Assembly (NCBI GenBank): GCA_900542355.1
Contig: UQNE01000009.1
Location: forward strand, 45,603 to 109,602
Length of the DNA stretch: 64,000 nucleotides
Source of the DNA: an uncultured Bacteroidales bacterium
GTDB taxonomy: Bacteria; Bacteroidota; Bacteroidia; Bacteroidales; Paludibacteraceae
Reading direction: 5' to 3'
The translations under genes and the position numbers were made by a program. Shown here piece by piece: positions 1-7,796 of this stretch. Numbering within the stretch: the first letter of the stretch is position 1; the number at the start of each line of letters is the position of its first letter. Under the pieces are notes generated by a model. The model saw only the letters and a list, made by a program, of their open reading frames with translations. It was not told the DNA's origin and did no database searches.

Positions 1-49
1 ACCAAATACCCGCTTTTGCTATCTGCTCGGCTTACAGGTAGCACCGCAC

Positions 50-853
50 TTAGAATCGCATAGCCAAACCTACATCGCTTGGCGAGGCGAAGAAACTGAC
101 TTGCAGTCGTGCATCTACATGGTCGTTGAAAATATCGATCGAGTGTTTGTACCGCCCAAGCGAACCACACAACAGACCTACCCCCACGCATGACACCACC
201 AATCCGCCGCCGGCAACGCCCAATCCTGCCCCTACGCTGGCGGGGATACAGCATAGACCAATCAACGCAATGCCACCGCCCACCGATGTGGCAACAATGC
301 CGCCCGTATAGAGCCGATGGGCACGCTGCCACGAGTCGTATGCCAGAGCATCGGTTTGCAGGACGCGCCCCACCTCTTTCTCCGAGATATAGTGGTCGTT
401 GTAGATATATTCATTTTTGTCGCGGTAGATGCGCCCGGGCAATTTATCTCCGGATGAGGTTGTCGGGGCTGCTTTCGTTGTTTTGGCAGTATGAGCAGGC
501 TCGGCGGTCGATGTGGTTGTGGCTGTCGAACGGGCGATAGGCGTTTCTGTCGAGCGGGCGACAGTCGATGCCGTGGCTGCCACGGTGTCGATGGTTGCGG
601 GAGCGGAAGCCGCCGATATTTGCTCGATGGTGCCATCCCGATACACAATGGCGTACACTTGGCGGAGTGGGGTAGAGAAAGTAATCGTTTGCGGGCGGTC
701 GGTGCGTGTGTAACGAATGGCTACATCGCTGATTTCCAAGATAGTACAAGGAATACGAGCACGATCCGTAGTGATGATTAGGTCGTACTCCTCGGCGGCT
801 AGTGAGGCAATCGACAGCAGGCACAACAGCCCTAAAAAGAATGATTTTTTCAT
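50..853 (-). CDS. Uncharacterised envelope protein with signal peptide
   Basis: I do not recognise this 267-residue protein. It opens with a lysine pair and a hydrophobic stretch ending near LAAEE, a signal peptide. A soluble segment follows (residues ~20-85), then a long Thr/Ala/Ser-rich linker (~85-140), a short charged segment, and a glycine/alanine/cysteine-rich hydrophobic region (~185-235) that could form two membrane helices. This suggests an envelope protein with a flexible spacer. An in-frame start 30 bases further upstream is possible, but the MKK start gives a clean signal peptide and lies downstream of a good promoter (881-911). It is transcribed divergently from the gene at 1014. 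The function is unknown. Confidence 0.7.
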   Translation of the reverse strand: MKKSFFLGLLCLLSIASLAAEEYDLIITTDRARIPCTILEISDVAIRYTRTDRPQTITFSTPLRQVYAIVYRDGTIEQISAASAPATIDTVAATASTVARSTETPIARSTATTTSTAEPAHTAKTTKAAPTTSSGDKLPGRIYRDKNEYIYNDHYISEKEVGRVLQTDALAYDSWQRAHRLYTGGIVATSVGGGIALIGLCCIPASVGAGLGVAGGGLVVSCVGVGLLCGSLGRYKHSIDIFNDHVDARLQVSFFASPSDVGLAMRF

Positions 854-880
854 AAGATAATTGTTTTGGGTTAGACACTG

Positions 881-911
881 CAAAAGTACTGCTTATCCCA
901 AACATAGCCAA
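881..911 (-). promoter_or_regulatory. Promoter for the envelope protein gene at 50-853
   Basis: Reading leftward: a TTG (-33) box at 911-909, 20 bases, then TACTTTTG (-7) at 888-881. This matches the Bacteroidetes TTTG / TAnnTTTG promoter. It leaves a leader of about 25 bases before the ATG at 853. Confidence 0.7.
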
Positions 912-974
912 CAATTATCTCGTTTATAAGGTTACCGAAAAACGCTGTTTATGGTTACCTTTTGCCTTTTTCTG

Positions 975-1005
975 TTGCGTATCTCGCTAATTTATAGTAC
1001 TTTTG
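975..1005 (+). promoter_or_regulatory. Promoter for the gene at 1014, almost leaderless
   Basis: TTG at 975, 20 bases, TACTTTTG at 998-1005. The spacer begins CGTATCTCGC, a sequence shared with other promoters in the window. The -7 box ends only 8 bases before the ATG at 1014, so the mRNA would have almost no leader. An in-frame codon at 951 lies upstream of the promoter and cannot be the start used from it. Confidence 0.75.
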
Positions 1006-1013
1006 CCCTCGAT

Positions 1014-1805
1014 ATGAAAACCGACTCACCCACTATACAAGCGTGCTTAGTCATCACCTACGCTCAAGCCGTCAGCGGTATCAGCGAAGTGATGCTCAAT
1101 GACGATGTGCGGCAAACCAACCTGCAAGTGGCACATCGTATCCTCCAAATCATCGAAGAAGCAAGTCAAGACGGCACTATCGAGATTATCTTTGCCGATG
1201 ACATCCGCAAGTATATCGACCTTTTGCAGCAAGAGGGGTTCAGTCCGCTTGTCATCGATTCGGCTCTGCAAATCCGCCTGCCGTTGTACGAACTGATTTT
1301 AGAGTTGCCGCCGCTGGCAAAAGCCCTCTACTTGCTCTATGTGCGCCATCCCGAGGGCTTGTATCGCAAGCAAATAGCCGACTGCAAGGAAGAACTGGAA
1401 ACACTCTATGCACAGACCTCCCAATGCACCGACAGTGCGAAAATCAAGCGCACCATCAACCTGCTCACCGACTTCTCCCGCAAAAACCTCGACAAGCAGA
1501 TGTCGCTCATCAACCGCACTTTCCGCCGAGCCTTAGGCGACAAAGCCGTCCATTATCTTCCCTCTGGCGGCCGCAGCCAACTGCGCCAACTCGATTTCAC
1601 CCGCGTTTCCTTCCACCTCCCCGCCTCTCTGTCGGGTACGCTTTCCAATAACTTCTCTACTCCTATCTCAAGTCCCCTCTCCACCCAACTCTCCAACACA
1701 CTCTCCGCTCCCATGTTAGGTTCGATTCCCGTTTTTACATCAAGTTCACTCTCCGCCGATTGCAGCAGTACTGATAAACAGAAAGTATCTAAACATAACA
1801 AATAA
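1014..1805 (+). CDS. Conserved Bacteroidales protein with LSxx repeat tail
   Basis: A 263-residue protein of unknown function. The core (residues ~75-190) carries LPPLAKALYLLYVRHPEG followed by a charged helical stretch. From memory this resembles an uncharacterised family common in Bacteroidales, in which a Leu-Pro-Pro-Leu...Arg-His-Pro-Glu-Gly core precedes a Lys/Arg-rich helix. There is no signal peptide, so it is probably cytoplasmic. The last ~55 residues are unusual: about seven tetrapeptides of the form [L/F/I]-S-x-x, encoded by a 12-bp pyrimidine-rich tandem repeat (~1633-1715). The start was chosen because the promoter ends at 1005. A terminator follows at once (1809-1833). Confidence 0.7.
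   Translation: MKTDSPTIQACLVITYAQAVSGISEVMLNDDVRQTNLQVAHRILQIIEEASQDGTIEIIFADDIRKYIDLLQQEGFSPLVIDSALQIRLPLYELILELPPLAKALYLLYVRHPEGLYRKQIADCKEELETLYAQTSQCTDSAKIKRTINLLTDFSRKNLDKQMSLINRTFRRALGDKAVHYLPSGGRSQLRQLDFTRVSFHLPASLSGTLSNNFSTPISSPLSTQLSNTLSAPMLGSIPVFTSSSLSADCSSTDKQKVSKHNK
1633..1715 (+). repeat. In-frame 12-bp tandem repeat (LSxx)
   Basis: Degenerate 12-bp units such as CTCTCCACCCAA, CTCTCCAACACA and CTCTCCGCTCCC lie in frame and encode LSGT, LSNN, FSTP, ISSP, LSTQ, LSNT and LSAP. The unit length is a multiple of three, so copy-number changes would keep the frame. Confidence 0.65.
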
Positions 1806-1808
1806 AGA

Positions 1809-1833
1809 CTGCCCGACATTGTGTGTCGGGCAG
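1809..1833. terminator. Hairpin terminator between convergent genes
   Basis: CTGCCCGACA, a 5-base loop, then TGTCGGGCAG: a perfect 10-bp GC-rich stem starting 3 bases after the stop at 1805. A weaker CTATTG/CAATAG hairpin lies at 1850-1867. The U-rich tail is poor on the plus strand. The position suits termination of both convergent genes. Confidence 0.65.
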
Positions 1834-1876
1834 CACTTCTTCGTTCATTCTATTGGGACGACAATAGATCGTTCAA

Positions 1877-2359
1877 TCATTCTTTTCCGTCAGTTACTAC
1901 AGAGAATAGTTTATCCCAATAATAACTACTAGTAGATGAGTTCCAATGGCAGCAGGCATATATGGCAATATACATTTGTTTGGCAGTACCTACCTCGTAT
2001 ATGTCTGTTTTGCATTGACTTTTAGAACCCTCGTATTCACCATGATATGTCAGTTGGATAAATCCATTGTATGGAACCAAATAATCACCAACATAACCAC
2101 TGATACCAACTTTTACTCCCTTGTCATTGTAAATGCAGATACTATCAAGAACAACTTTGTTATCACTACGATAATAGATCTCACCACTATAGACAAACCG
2201 CGTCGGAAAATACACGGTTACCGTAGTGCTTTTTTCGGGATCAATTTTGCCATTTATACCTGAAATATCTTTATCTGCACCGGGTACGGGAGTGTTCTGA
2301 TTACAACCTGCGAATGCAATCATCATGGCACTCATAGCCAATAAAACTAACTTTTTCAT
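1877..2359 (-). CDS. Predicted lipoprotein, second gene of a small operon
   Basis: A 160-residue protein opening MKKLVLLAMSAMMIAFAGCN, a lipoprotein signal peptide with the lipidated cysteine in A-G-C. The mature part is rich in Tyr, Ser and Thr with several beta-prone segments and has two cysteines near YACCHW. I do not recognise a family. An in-frame ATG at 2368 would add three residues. It lies a few bases downstream of the gene at 2372-2647 on the same strand, so the two are probably co-transcribed from the promoter at 2980-3011. Confidence 0.7.
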   Translation of the reverse strand: MKKLVLLAMSAMMIAFAGCNQNTPVPGADKDISGINGKIDPEKSTTVTVYFPTRFVYSGEIYYRSDNKVVLDSICIYNDKGVKVGISGYVGDYLVPYNGFIQLTYHGEYEGSKSQCKTDIYEVGTAKQMYIAIYACCHWNSSTSSYYWDKLFSVVTDGKE

Positions 2360-2371
2360 AATCAGCATTGT

Positions 2372-2647
2372 TTAATCTATAAAATGGATGTTTTCAGGAT
2401 TCACACGATAGATTTTACCATTGGCAGTATCTTCAACAATACCGCAGGAAATCATATTCCCATCAGTAGTTTGAGGTTGCAACTCAAAACCCCAAGTGTG
2501 GAATCGTCCAATCCGCTCTCGTGTGGTTTCCTCTCTTTCTTGGTTGTTGGCATAGTCAAACATACCCGGTTGAGCATGCCCCAATAGGTTGTGTCCCTCT
2601 AAGGTAAATGTACAAGGGCGCAAGTCTTCTTTTTTAATTGTACACAT
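2372..2647 (-). CDS. Small uncharacterised protein, 91 residues
   Basis: A soluble 91-residue protein without signal peptide or membrane segment, starting MCTIKKEDLRPC. The second half contains FHTWGFELQPQ and a CGIVED...GKIYRV segment, which looks like a small beta-rich domain. I cannot assign a function. It ends 3 to 12 bases before the lipoprotein gene, so they form a two-gene unit. The transcript has a leader of about 330 bases with an inverted repeat (2720-2852). Confidence 0.55.
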   Translation of the reverse strand: MCTIKKEDLRPCTFTLEGHNLLGHAQPGMFDYANNQEREETTRERIGRFHTWGFELQPQTTDGNMISCGIVEDTANGKIYRVNPENIHFID

Positions 2648-2719
2648 AAATCAAAAAAAATTATTCCCCATTCTCCCAATGAAGAGTTTATACACAAAAT
2701 AAGCGTGGGAGATTGTATT

Positions 2720-2852
2720 TTCACTTGAGGTATCGCCAAACACCTATCAACTACCCACGCACAACTCATATCTCCACTAATGGAGATACAAGTCATACGG
2801 GCGTCCGAGTTGTTCCTTCGAAGAATTAGAAAATTGGCGATTTTCAAGTGAA
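2720..2852. repeat. Inverted repeat with nested hairpin in a long leader
   Basis: The outer arms are 2720-2739 (TTCACTTGA ggt ATCGCCAA) and 2834-2852, its near-exact reverse complement: 9 + 8 matching bases around a short variable centre. A second imperfect hairpin with TATCTCC/GGAGATA arms lies between them around 2768-2793. The element sits between the promoter at 2980-3011 and the start codon at 2647, so it would be transcribed as leader RNA. A relic of a small transposable element is the alternative. Confidence 0.6.
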
Positions 2853-2979
2853 GGATCTATACAAACGTTTCTTATATGTCATCGACATTTATCTTATCCT
2901 ATCTTATCGTGTAGGACAAATATCTGCAATCTGCTCAGCGCAATGATGTAACCACACCACGCAAAACTCTCTTGCGCTG

Positions 2980-3011
2980 CAAAGATACAACAATTAATTG
3001 TCTATGCAAAT
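2980..3011 (-). promoter_or_regulatory. Promoter for the 91-residue protein / lipoprotein operon
   Basis: Leftward TTG at 3011-3009, 21 bases, TATCTTTG at 2987-2980. The next open frames downstream start at 2647, so the leader would be about 330 bases. Confidence 0.6.
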
Positions 3012-3075
3012 GTTTTTCAAGAAAAATTATAGTATATCTTTGTGTCTTATAAAACTATCTTATAAAACTACACTA

Positions 3076-3306
3076 ATGAAGAAAGTGTGATAGCAAGTGT
3101 TATGCTTTTCGTGCTGCATAGTCAATGACTGTTCACCTATAGATACAAAAAGTGCCGTACAGCAACTTGTCGAGAAAACTCCTAAAGATAGGATTTGGAG
3201 TGTACCTTTCCTTTGTAATCCGACCACCTCCACCGCTCTCCAAACTAATTTGGGTCATCGCAGGCGAGTATCGGCACGCCATCGGTCATGCATTTACTCC
3301 GGTTAG
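3076..3306 (+). pseudogene. Decayed lipoprotein-like gene
   Basis: A TATCTTTG box (3037-3044) precedes ATG AAG AAA GTG at 3076, followed in the same frame by TGA and TAG. The frame then stays open (QVLCFSCCIVNDCSPIDT...) to a stop at 3306. Shifting frame after the fourth codon gives VIASVMLFVL, which would complete a normal signal peptide. The pattern suggests a secreted or lipid-anchored protein gene inactivated by small indels. The remaining ~65 residues are not recognisable. It could also be chance coding in a repeat-rich spacer. Confidence 0.35.
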
Positions 3307-3349
3307 ATTTTTTTGTTGAGTTTTCCGGTCTCTGTGCTGTACGGCACCT

Positions 3350-3478
3350 ATGTTATTTCGTGTTGGGCACTTCGTGTTGGTAAGTGCTTCGCACTGTTAG
3401 GCACTTTGTGTTAGTAACGCTTCGCGTGTTAGTTACTTGCGTGTTACTTACTTCGTGTTGGTTAGTTGGTTAGTTGCG
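3350..3478. repeat. Degenerate tandem repeats, TTCGTGTTGG type
   Basis: About eight imperfect copies of a unit like cacTTCGTGTTaGt, with variants TTCGTGTTGG, TTTGTGTTAG, TTCGCGTGTT and TTGCGTGTT. The array runs into the last codons of the outer-membrane protein gene that ends at 3470. The rest of the 2648-3469 spacer holds the inverted repeat, two promoters and the decayed gene. Confidence 0.6.
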
Positions 3479-4900
3479 TGTATGCCAACCTATAGTCAGT
3501 ACCACTCGGTGGGTTTGCGAGCGCATATCATAAGGCGAGACCTCTTGGTGAGCATATAGGTTGGTGTTGTGCATACCAAATTGGTAGGCTGCTTGTGCCA
3601 TAAAGATACGCCCTCTGTAACCTATTCCCACACTGATATATTGCGTATTGCGAATGTTCTGAAAATAAGTATCGGTACGGACATCATTATTACTTAGTAC
3701 TACAATATCCGTGCCATCCCTAAACTGCGACTCATAGATATAGCCTGCATTGATAAACAGATTGCTAACAGGTACAATCTCTATTCCTGCACGGAGTGTA
3801 TGCACATCATTCATTGTCGTGTAGTGTGCATAATCGTATTGTAAGGAGAGCAATCCGTATTGTTTCATCTGAAAGGCGAGGCTCACACTGCTTCGCATGG
3901 GCAGGCGGAATTTCGATACCGATGCAGAGTTGGCAGGTGAACTGCTTTCGCGCAGTGAGTCGGTGGTGGCACTCAGTGTACCATAGTTACCAATGGTGAG
4001 TGTGCTTGCACTAGGTGTCTGCACTGATGCTCCCAGCCGCAAGCACTCCACGGGGCGATAGATGATACCAAACGAACCATTCACCCCTATGCCCGACATA
4101 GTCAGGCTTGTCTGATTGAGCAAATCTCTCCCCTCGCTAAACTTCTCATAATACTCTGCCGTTTGGCTGTAAGAGTAGGAAAGCAAGCGAATACCTGCAC
4201 CCAAATACAGGCGGTTTGAGATATTCATTCCCCAATCAAAACCATATTGGTTGATGTATCCATACTCCCTGATACTGAGCGAGTTATCTACAGTTTCTCC
4301 CTCGTGTAAAATAGTGCTCCATTGGTCAGAACCAGCGGCTATGGGGTTAATGAGATAGGTGTCGTAGGCTTGGCAACTGAGCCAACCGATGTCGGGGTTG
4401 TTCCAACGGTTGGCAGGCTGCAAATCGGTTTCTTTCAGTCCGTTGGTATTACTACAAATAATATCTGCCAGCGATTTGTCTAATCCTTTGGCCGAGGCGG
4501 AGAACGAGCGGTTGTAGGTGTGCAGGCGTGAATAGGAGAACATGATATTGTTGAATATCAGTCCCCAATCCTTATATGGGTCGCCGAACGAGAACACCCA
4601 CGAGGCTTGTGAGAGGGTGGGGGTGTTGGTCTTTTTCCAATCTGCTCCTGCTTGGCGGGTCATATCGTATCGATTGTCAAACGAGAGCATTACCTCCATA
4701 CGGCGATAGAGTCCTAATCCTGCGGGGTTATCTTTTACAGCCGAGGGGTCTCCACCTATAGCCGTCATTGCACCGCCCATACCTACATAGCGGGCAGTAC
4801 CGATAGGCTCCTGCTCACTTAGGCGTTGTGTATCTTGGGCTGCAAGAGAGGTGGCTCCTGCGGCTAAGATAACAACTAATATACGGCGTAATGACTTCAT
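3470..4900 (-). CDS. Outer-membrane beta-barrel protein, OMPP1/FadL-like
   Basis: A 476-residue protein with a signal peptide (MKSLRRILVVILAAGATSLA, cleavage near AAQ). Next comes a segment typical of Bacteroidales OMPP1/FadL-related porins: GTARYVGMGGAMTAIGGDPSAVKDNPAGLG-like wording, seen here at about residues 35-65. The rest alternates polar and aromatic residues, with many strands ending in Tyr/Phe, and closes with a short strand ending GWHTRN. Family knowledge suggests transport of hydrophobic compounds across the outer membrane. In this order such genes are often labelled hemin receptor without proof. It lies 80 bases after the small secreted protein gene on the same strand, probably one transcript. 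Confidence 0.7.
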   Translation of the reverse strand: MKSLRRILVVILAAGATSLAAQDTQRLSEQEPIGTARYVGMGGAMTAIGGDPSAVKDNPAGLGLYRRMEVMLSFDNRYDMTRQAGADWKKTNTPTLSQASWVFSFGDPYKDWGLIFNNIMFSYSRLHTYNRSFSASAKGLDKSLADIICSNTNGLKETDLQPANRWNNPDIGWLSCQAYDTYLINPIAAGSDQWSTILHEGETVDNSLSIREYGYINQYGFDWGMNISNRLYLGAGIRLLSYSYSQTAEYYEKFSEGRDLLNQTSLTMSGIGVNGSFGIIYRPVECLRLGASVQTPSASTLTIGNYGTLSATTDSLRESSSPANSASVSKFRLPMRSSVSLAFQMKQYGLLSLQYDYAHYTTMNDVHTLRAGIEIVPVSNLFINAGYIYESQFRDGTDIVVLSNNDVRTDTYFQNIRNTQYISVGIGYRGRIFMAQAAYQFGMHNTNLYAHQEVSPYDMRSQTHRVVLTIGWHTRN

Positions 4901-4905
4901 CAGAT

Positions 4906-4993
4906 TAGTATTCAATTAGTTTTGTTTCTCTCCAAATTAGTTTGTTTTGATGAGATAAAATTAGTTTTGTCTCCTCCGAATTAGTTTCGTTTG
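4906..4993. repeat. Short tandem repeats of AATTAGTTTTG
   Basis: Four imperfect copies of a 21-23 bp unit containing AATTAGTTTtG fill the spacer between the two envelope genes and end in the 3' codons of the upstream gene. Confidence 0.5.
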
Positions 4994-5268
4994 ATGACGG
5001 CTTTCACCACTGTCTTGTCTGCCCTCGTTACAGAGTCTTCTACGAAAGTGATTTCCGGCTCTTGCCAATCATTCGTTTGGTGGGTAATACCATTCCAATC
5101 GTCTGTTTCGTCTGACGATGTCCCTGCCTTGTCCGTGGTATGGATAGGTTCCCTTGTCGAGCCTGTCCAATAGTAGGCATCATCCACATAATAGTCGTCA
5201 GCGCGAGCCGATAGTGCCACGTCTGCTACCACCATGGTGATGAACAATATGTACCAACCTTTTTTCAC
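4981..5268 (-). CDS. Small secreted acidic protein
   Basis: A 95-residue protein with a signal peptide (MKKGWYILFITMVVADVALS, cleavage near ARA-DD). The mature part is acidic and aromatic: DDYYVDDAYYW, then Asp/Thr-rich sequence, ending in a basic KTVVKAVIKRN tail. The family is not recognised. Small secreted proteins with DD-YYW-type sequence occur beside outer-membrane protein genes in this order. It lies between trpS (110-base gap) and the beta-barrel gene (80-base gap), all leftward. No promoter of the usual type is visible in the gap after trpS, so trpS read-through is possible. Confidence 0.6.
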   Translation of the reverse strand: MKKGWYILFITMVVADVALSARADDYYVDDAYYWTGSTREPIHTTDKAGTSSDETDDWNGITHQTNDWQEPEITFVEDSVTRADKTVVKAVIKRN

Positions 5269-5378
5269 AATGCTCTATTATTCCTTACATCCAAAATGAG
5301 TTGTTCAGACTATTCCCATTAGTCATCCAAACTATTTCTATACTTAGTTGTTCAGACTATTTCTTGCAGGTGATTATC

Positions 5379-6368
5379 TTATATTCTGCGGAAACCGATT
5401 ATTTGGCGAACCTCCTCAATGGTCTTTTCTGCACGCTCCGAGGCACGCTCTGCTCCCACCTTGAGCACCTTAGCCAAGTACTCATCATCATTCTGATAGG
5501 CTACAATCTTCTCTCGGATAGGAGCACAGAAAGCGTTGATGTCTTGTGCCAACTGCTTCTTCATATCTCCGTAGCGAATAGCCATATTGTTGTATTGGTC
5601 GTTGAAGTAGTCGTAGGTCTGCTTGTCGGAAACCAGTTCCATTAGGGTGAAGAGGTTTTGGATGACCTCGGGTTTCTCTTGGTTGAGCATAGTAGGACCA
5701 CCATCGGTAACGGCTTTCATTACTTTCTTTTTGATGGCCTCCTCATCATCGCAGAGGTAGATGGCATTGCCTTCCGATTTACCCATCTTGCCACTGCCGT
5801 CTAATCCGGGTACTTTGACTGCCTTTTGGTTAAAGTGGAACGACTCCGGCTCTTTGAAATACTCCACATTATATATACGGTTGAAACGGCGTGCAAAGAG
5901 GCGTGCCATCTCCATATTCTGCTCTTGGTCTTTGCCCACGGGCACTTTGTCAGCCTTGTGCATGAGTATGTCTGCTGCCATTAGGGTAGGGTAGGTAAGC
6001 AAACCGGCATTCACATTATCCGGCTGTTTGCGCACTTTCTCTTTGAAACTGGTTACGCGCTCCAACTCGCCCAAATAGGCATTCATATTCAGGTATAGAT
6101 AGAGTTCCAATACCTGCTTGACATCACTCTGAGCATATAGCGGTGCTTTCTCCGGGTCGATACCGCATGCCAAATACTCCGAGAGAATAGTCTTGACCGA
6201 GTTGCGAATGTTCTCGGGATGAGGGTGAGTAGTGAGCGAGTGCCAATCCGCAATAAAGAACATACAATCATACTCATTCTGCATTTGTACGAAACTCTTT
6301 ACTGCACCGAAATAATTGCCTAAGTGCAGGTTCCCGGTAGGACGGATGCCACTAATCACTATCTCCAT
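5379..6368 (-). CDS. trpS: Tryptophanyl-tRNA synthetase
   Basis: A 329-residue class I aminoacyl-tRNA synthetase that charges tRNA-Trp. The HIGH signature is present as HLGN (residues 15-18) after GIRPTGN, and the KMSKS loop as KMGKS (194-198) in GSGKMGKSEGNAI. The AADIL segment (131-135) and VPVGKDQEQ (142-150) are typical of TrpRS and separate it from TyrRS. The length is standard. The Lrp gene lies 141 bases upstream on the same strand, with no clear promoter between them. Confidence 0.95.
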   Translation of the reverse strand: MEIVISGIRPTGNLHLGNYFGAVKSFVQMQNEYDCMFFIADWHSLTTHPHPENIRNSVKTILSEYLACGIDPEKAPLYAQSDVKQVLELYLYLNMNAYLGELERVTSFKEKVRKQPDNVNAGLLTYPTLMAADILMHKADKVPVGKDQEQNMEMARLFARRFNRIYNVEYFKEPESFHFNQKAVKVPGLDGSGKMGKSEGNAIYLCDDEEAIKKKVMKAVTDGGPTMLNQEKPEVIQNLFTLMELVSDKQTYDYFNDQYNNMAIRYGDMKKQLAQDINAFCAPIREKIVAYQNDDEYLAKVLKVGAERASERAEKTIEEVRQIIGFRRI

Positions 6369-6408
6369 AGTAGTTTATAAATTAAAAAGTTGTATTGAAT
6401 AGAAGATA

Positions 6409-6427
6409 TGCCACACAGTATGTGGCA
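6409..6427 (-). terminator. Possible hairpin after the Lrp gene
   Basis: TGCCACA, loop CAGTA, TGTGGCA: a 7-bp stem between the Lrp-type gene and trpS. There is no strong T-run directly after it on the minus strand, only a T-rich stretch about 20 bases on, so it may attenuate rather than stop transcription. Confidence 0.35.
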
Positions 6428-6509
6428 CACCTTGTATATATAATTATTGTAGGTTCTGCTTCTGCTTGCAGCCAAAGTGCTGACTGTCAGACAGTTGCCT
6501 TAGCCCAAA

Positions 6510-6983
6510 TTATTTGTCCTCAGCCGGCACTTCAATAGGCAATGTGCGGTTGATTTTCTGGTCGAGCGAAGTAAGTGTCTCGGTGTTTGCTACGCCGGGT
6601 ATCTCTTGTATCTTCGAGTTGAGCAACTCCATCAGGTGTTGGTCATCCTTTGCATAGAGTTTGATAAGCATCGAGTAGGCACCCAAAGTAAATTGCGATT
6701 CTACAATCTCAGGGATTTTGTCCAATTCTGCACTTACCGACTTATACATCGAGGCCTTGGTGAGCATTATGCCTACATACACGCAGAGTTGATAACCCAA
6801 CATCTTGGGATTAATTTGATAACCCGAGCCTACAATCACCCCATTATCAAACATCTTCTGCACGCGTTGATGTATAGCGGCACGACTTACCCCACATGTA
6901 TCTGCCACATCCTTGAAAGGTATACGCGCATTCTTCGTGATAATACGCAGAATCTTACGGTCTAAATCATCTATTTTTTCCAT
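6510..6983 (-). CDS. Lrp/AsnC-family transcriptional regulator
   Basis: A 157-residue regulator of standard family length. Residues 1-60 form the winged helix-turn-helix: LDRKILRIITKNARIPFKDV, then DTCGVSRAAIHQRVQKM as the recognition region. Residues ~70-150 form the RAM ligand-binding domain (GYQLCVYVGI, then EIPGVANTETLTSLD). Such proteins assemble into octamers and respond to amino acids. Its promoter is back-to-back with that of the O-methyltransferase gene, with the two -33 boxes about 10 bp apart, so it may control itself and that neighbour (inference). Confidence 0.92.
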   Translation of the reverse strand: MEKIDDLDRKILRIITKNARIPFKDVADTCGVSRAAIHQRVQKMFDNGVIVGSGYQINPKMLGYQLCVYVGIMLTKASMYKSVSAELDKIPEIVESQFTLGAYSMLIKLYAKDDQHLMELLNSKIQEIPGVANTETLTSLDQKINRTLPIEVPAEDK

Positions 6984-7056
6984 AATTGTTTTGTTGTTTT
7001 GACTATTTAAGTTGCAAAAATCATACCGACAGTAACAAAAACGCCGATTTACAGTG

Positions 7057-7087
7057 CAAAAGTACTACTTTTTTTGCATACCTGCAA
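7057..7087 (-). promoter_or_regulatory. Promoter of the Lrp-type gene
   Basis: Leftward TTG at 7087-7085, 20 bases, TACTTTTG at 7064-7057. It overlaps head-on with the rightward promoter at 7074-7104. Confidence 0.75.
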
Positions 7088-7104
7088 GGATTTTCGTACT
7101 TTTG
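7074..7104 (+). promoter_or_regulatory. Promoter of the O-methyltransferase gene
   Basis: TTG at 7074, 20 bases, TACTTTTG at 7097-7104. The spacer starts CATACCTGCAA, a variant of the extended -33 motif. The leader is about 35 bases. Confidence 0.75.
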
Positions 7105-7142
7105 CAGTGTATTTCATAGAATAATGACACCAAAAGCCCTAT

Positions 7143-7787
7143 ATGACACTCAACGACTATATAGAAAAGCATACCTCGCCCGAGAGTGAAACCCTATCAT
7201 TCATCACTCGCGATACCCATCTCAATGTGCTCAATCCCCACATGCTCTCCGGGCAAGTGCAGGGGCGTTTGCTCTCGATGTGGAGCCGGATGATTCGACC
7301 CAAAAGGATACTCGAATTGGGTACCTTCACGGGCTATTCTGCTCTATGTTTGGCAGAAGGGTTAGACGAGGCGGGAGAACTGATAACCATAGAGCATAAC
7401 GATGAACTGGAAGATACCATTCGCCGCAACTTGTCTTTTGCCCCCGAAGGAAAGAAAATAAAATTACTAATTGGTGATGCTAAAGAGATACTGTCGGAGC
7501 GAAACGAGATAATCCGAGAAAATAGTTTCGACCTGGTGTTTATCGATGCCGACAAGCGTGAATACACCGCTTATATCGATTTGGTCTATCCCCTGGTGCC
7601 CGTCGGAGGGTGGATTATTGCCGACAATACACTGTGGGACGGGCATATCATCGACCCTGCCTACGACAAAGATAAGCAGACCTTAGGACTGCGTGCTTTC
7701 AACGATTATGTGGCACAAGACGAGCGTCTTGAGCAGGTGATACTGCCCATTCGAGATGGCCTGACACTCATACACAAAATCCGATAG
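7143..7787 (+). CDS. SAM-dependent O-methyltransferase, Methyltransf_3 family
   Basis: A 214-residue class I methyltransferase of the catechol/caffeoyl-CoA O-methyltransferase family. The SAM-binding loop is ILELGTFTGYSAL (residues 56-68), followed by an acidic residue in ITIEHND that binds the SAM ribose. A metal-site segment is present in FDLVFIDADKREY, and ADNTLWDG is the usual late motif. The Bacteroidetes members are not tied to a known substrate; small catechol-like compounds are the guess from the family. It ends 9 bases before the stop of the convergent nuclease gene. Confidence 0.88.
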   Translation: MTLNDYIEKHTSPESETLSFITRDTHLNVLNPHMLSGQVQGRLLSMWSRMIRPKRILELGTFTGYSALCLAEGLDEAGELITIEHNDELEDTIRRNLSFAPEGKKIKLLIGDAKEILSERNEIIRENSFDLVFIDADKREYTAYIDLVYPLVPVGGWIIADNTLWDGHIIDPAYDKDKQTLGLRAFNDYVAQDERLEQVILPIRDGLTLIHKIR

Positions 7788-7796
7788 AGCCCTTCC

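Noticed and set aside
2599..2847. Open frame of 82 codons starting MKIANFLIL within the long leader
   Set aside because: It overlaps the start of the 91-residue gene in another frame and runs through the inverted repeat. Kept as leader, though a leader peptide cannot be excluded.
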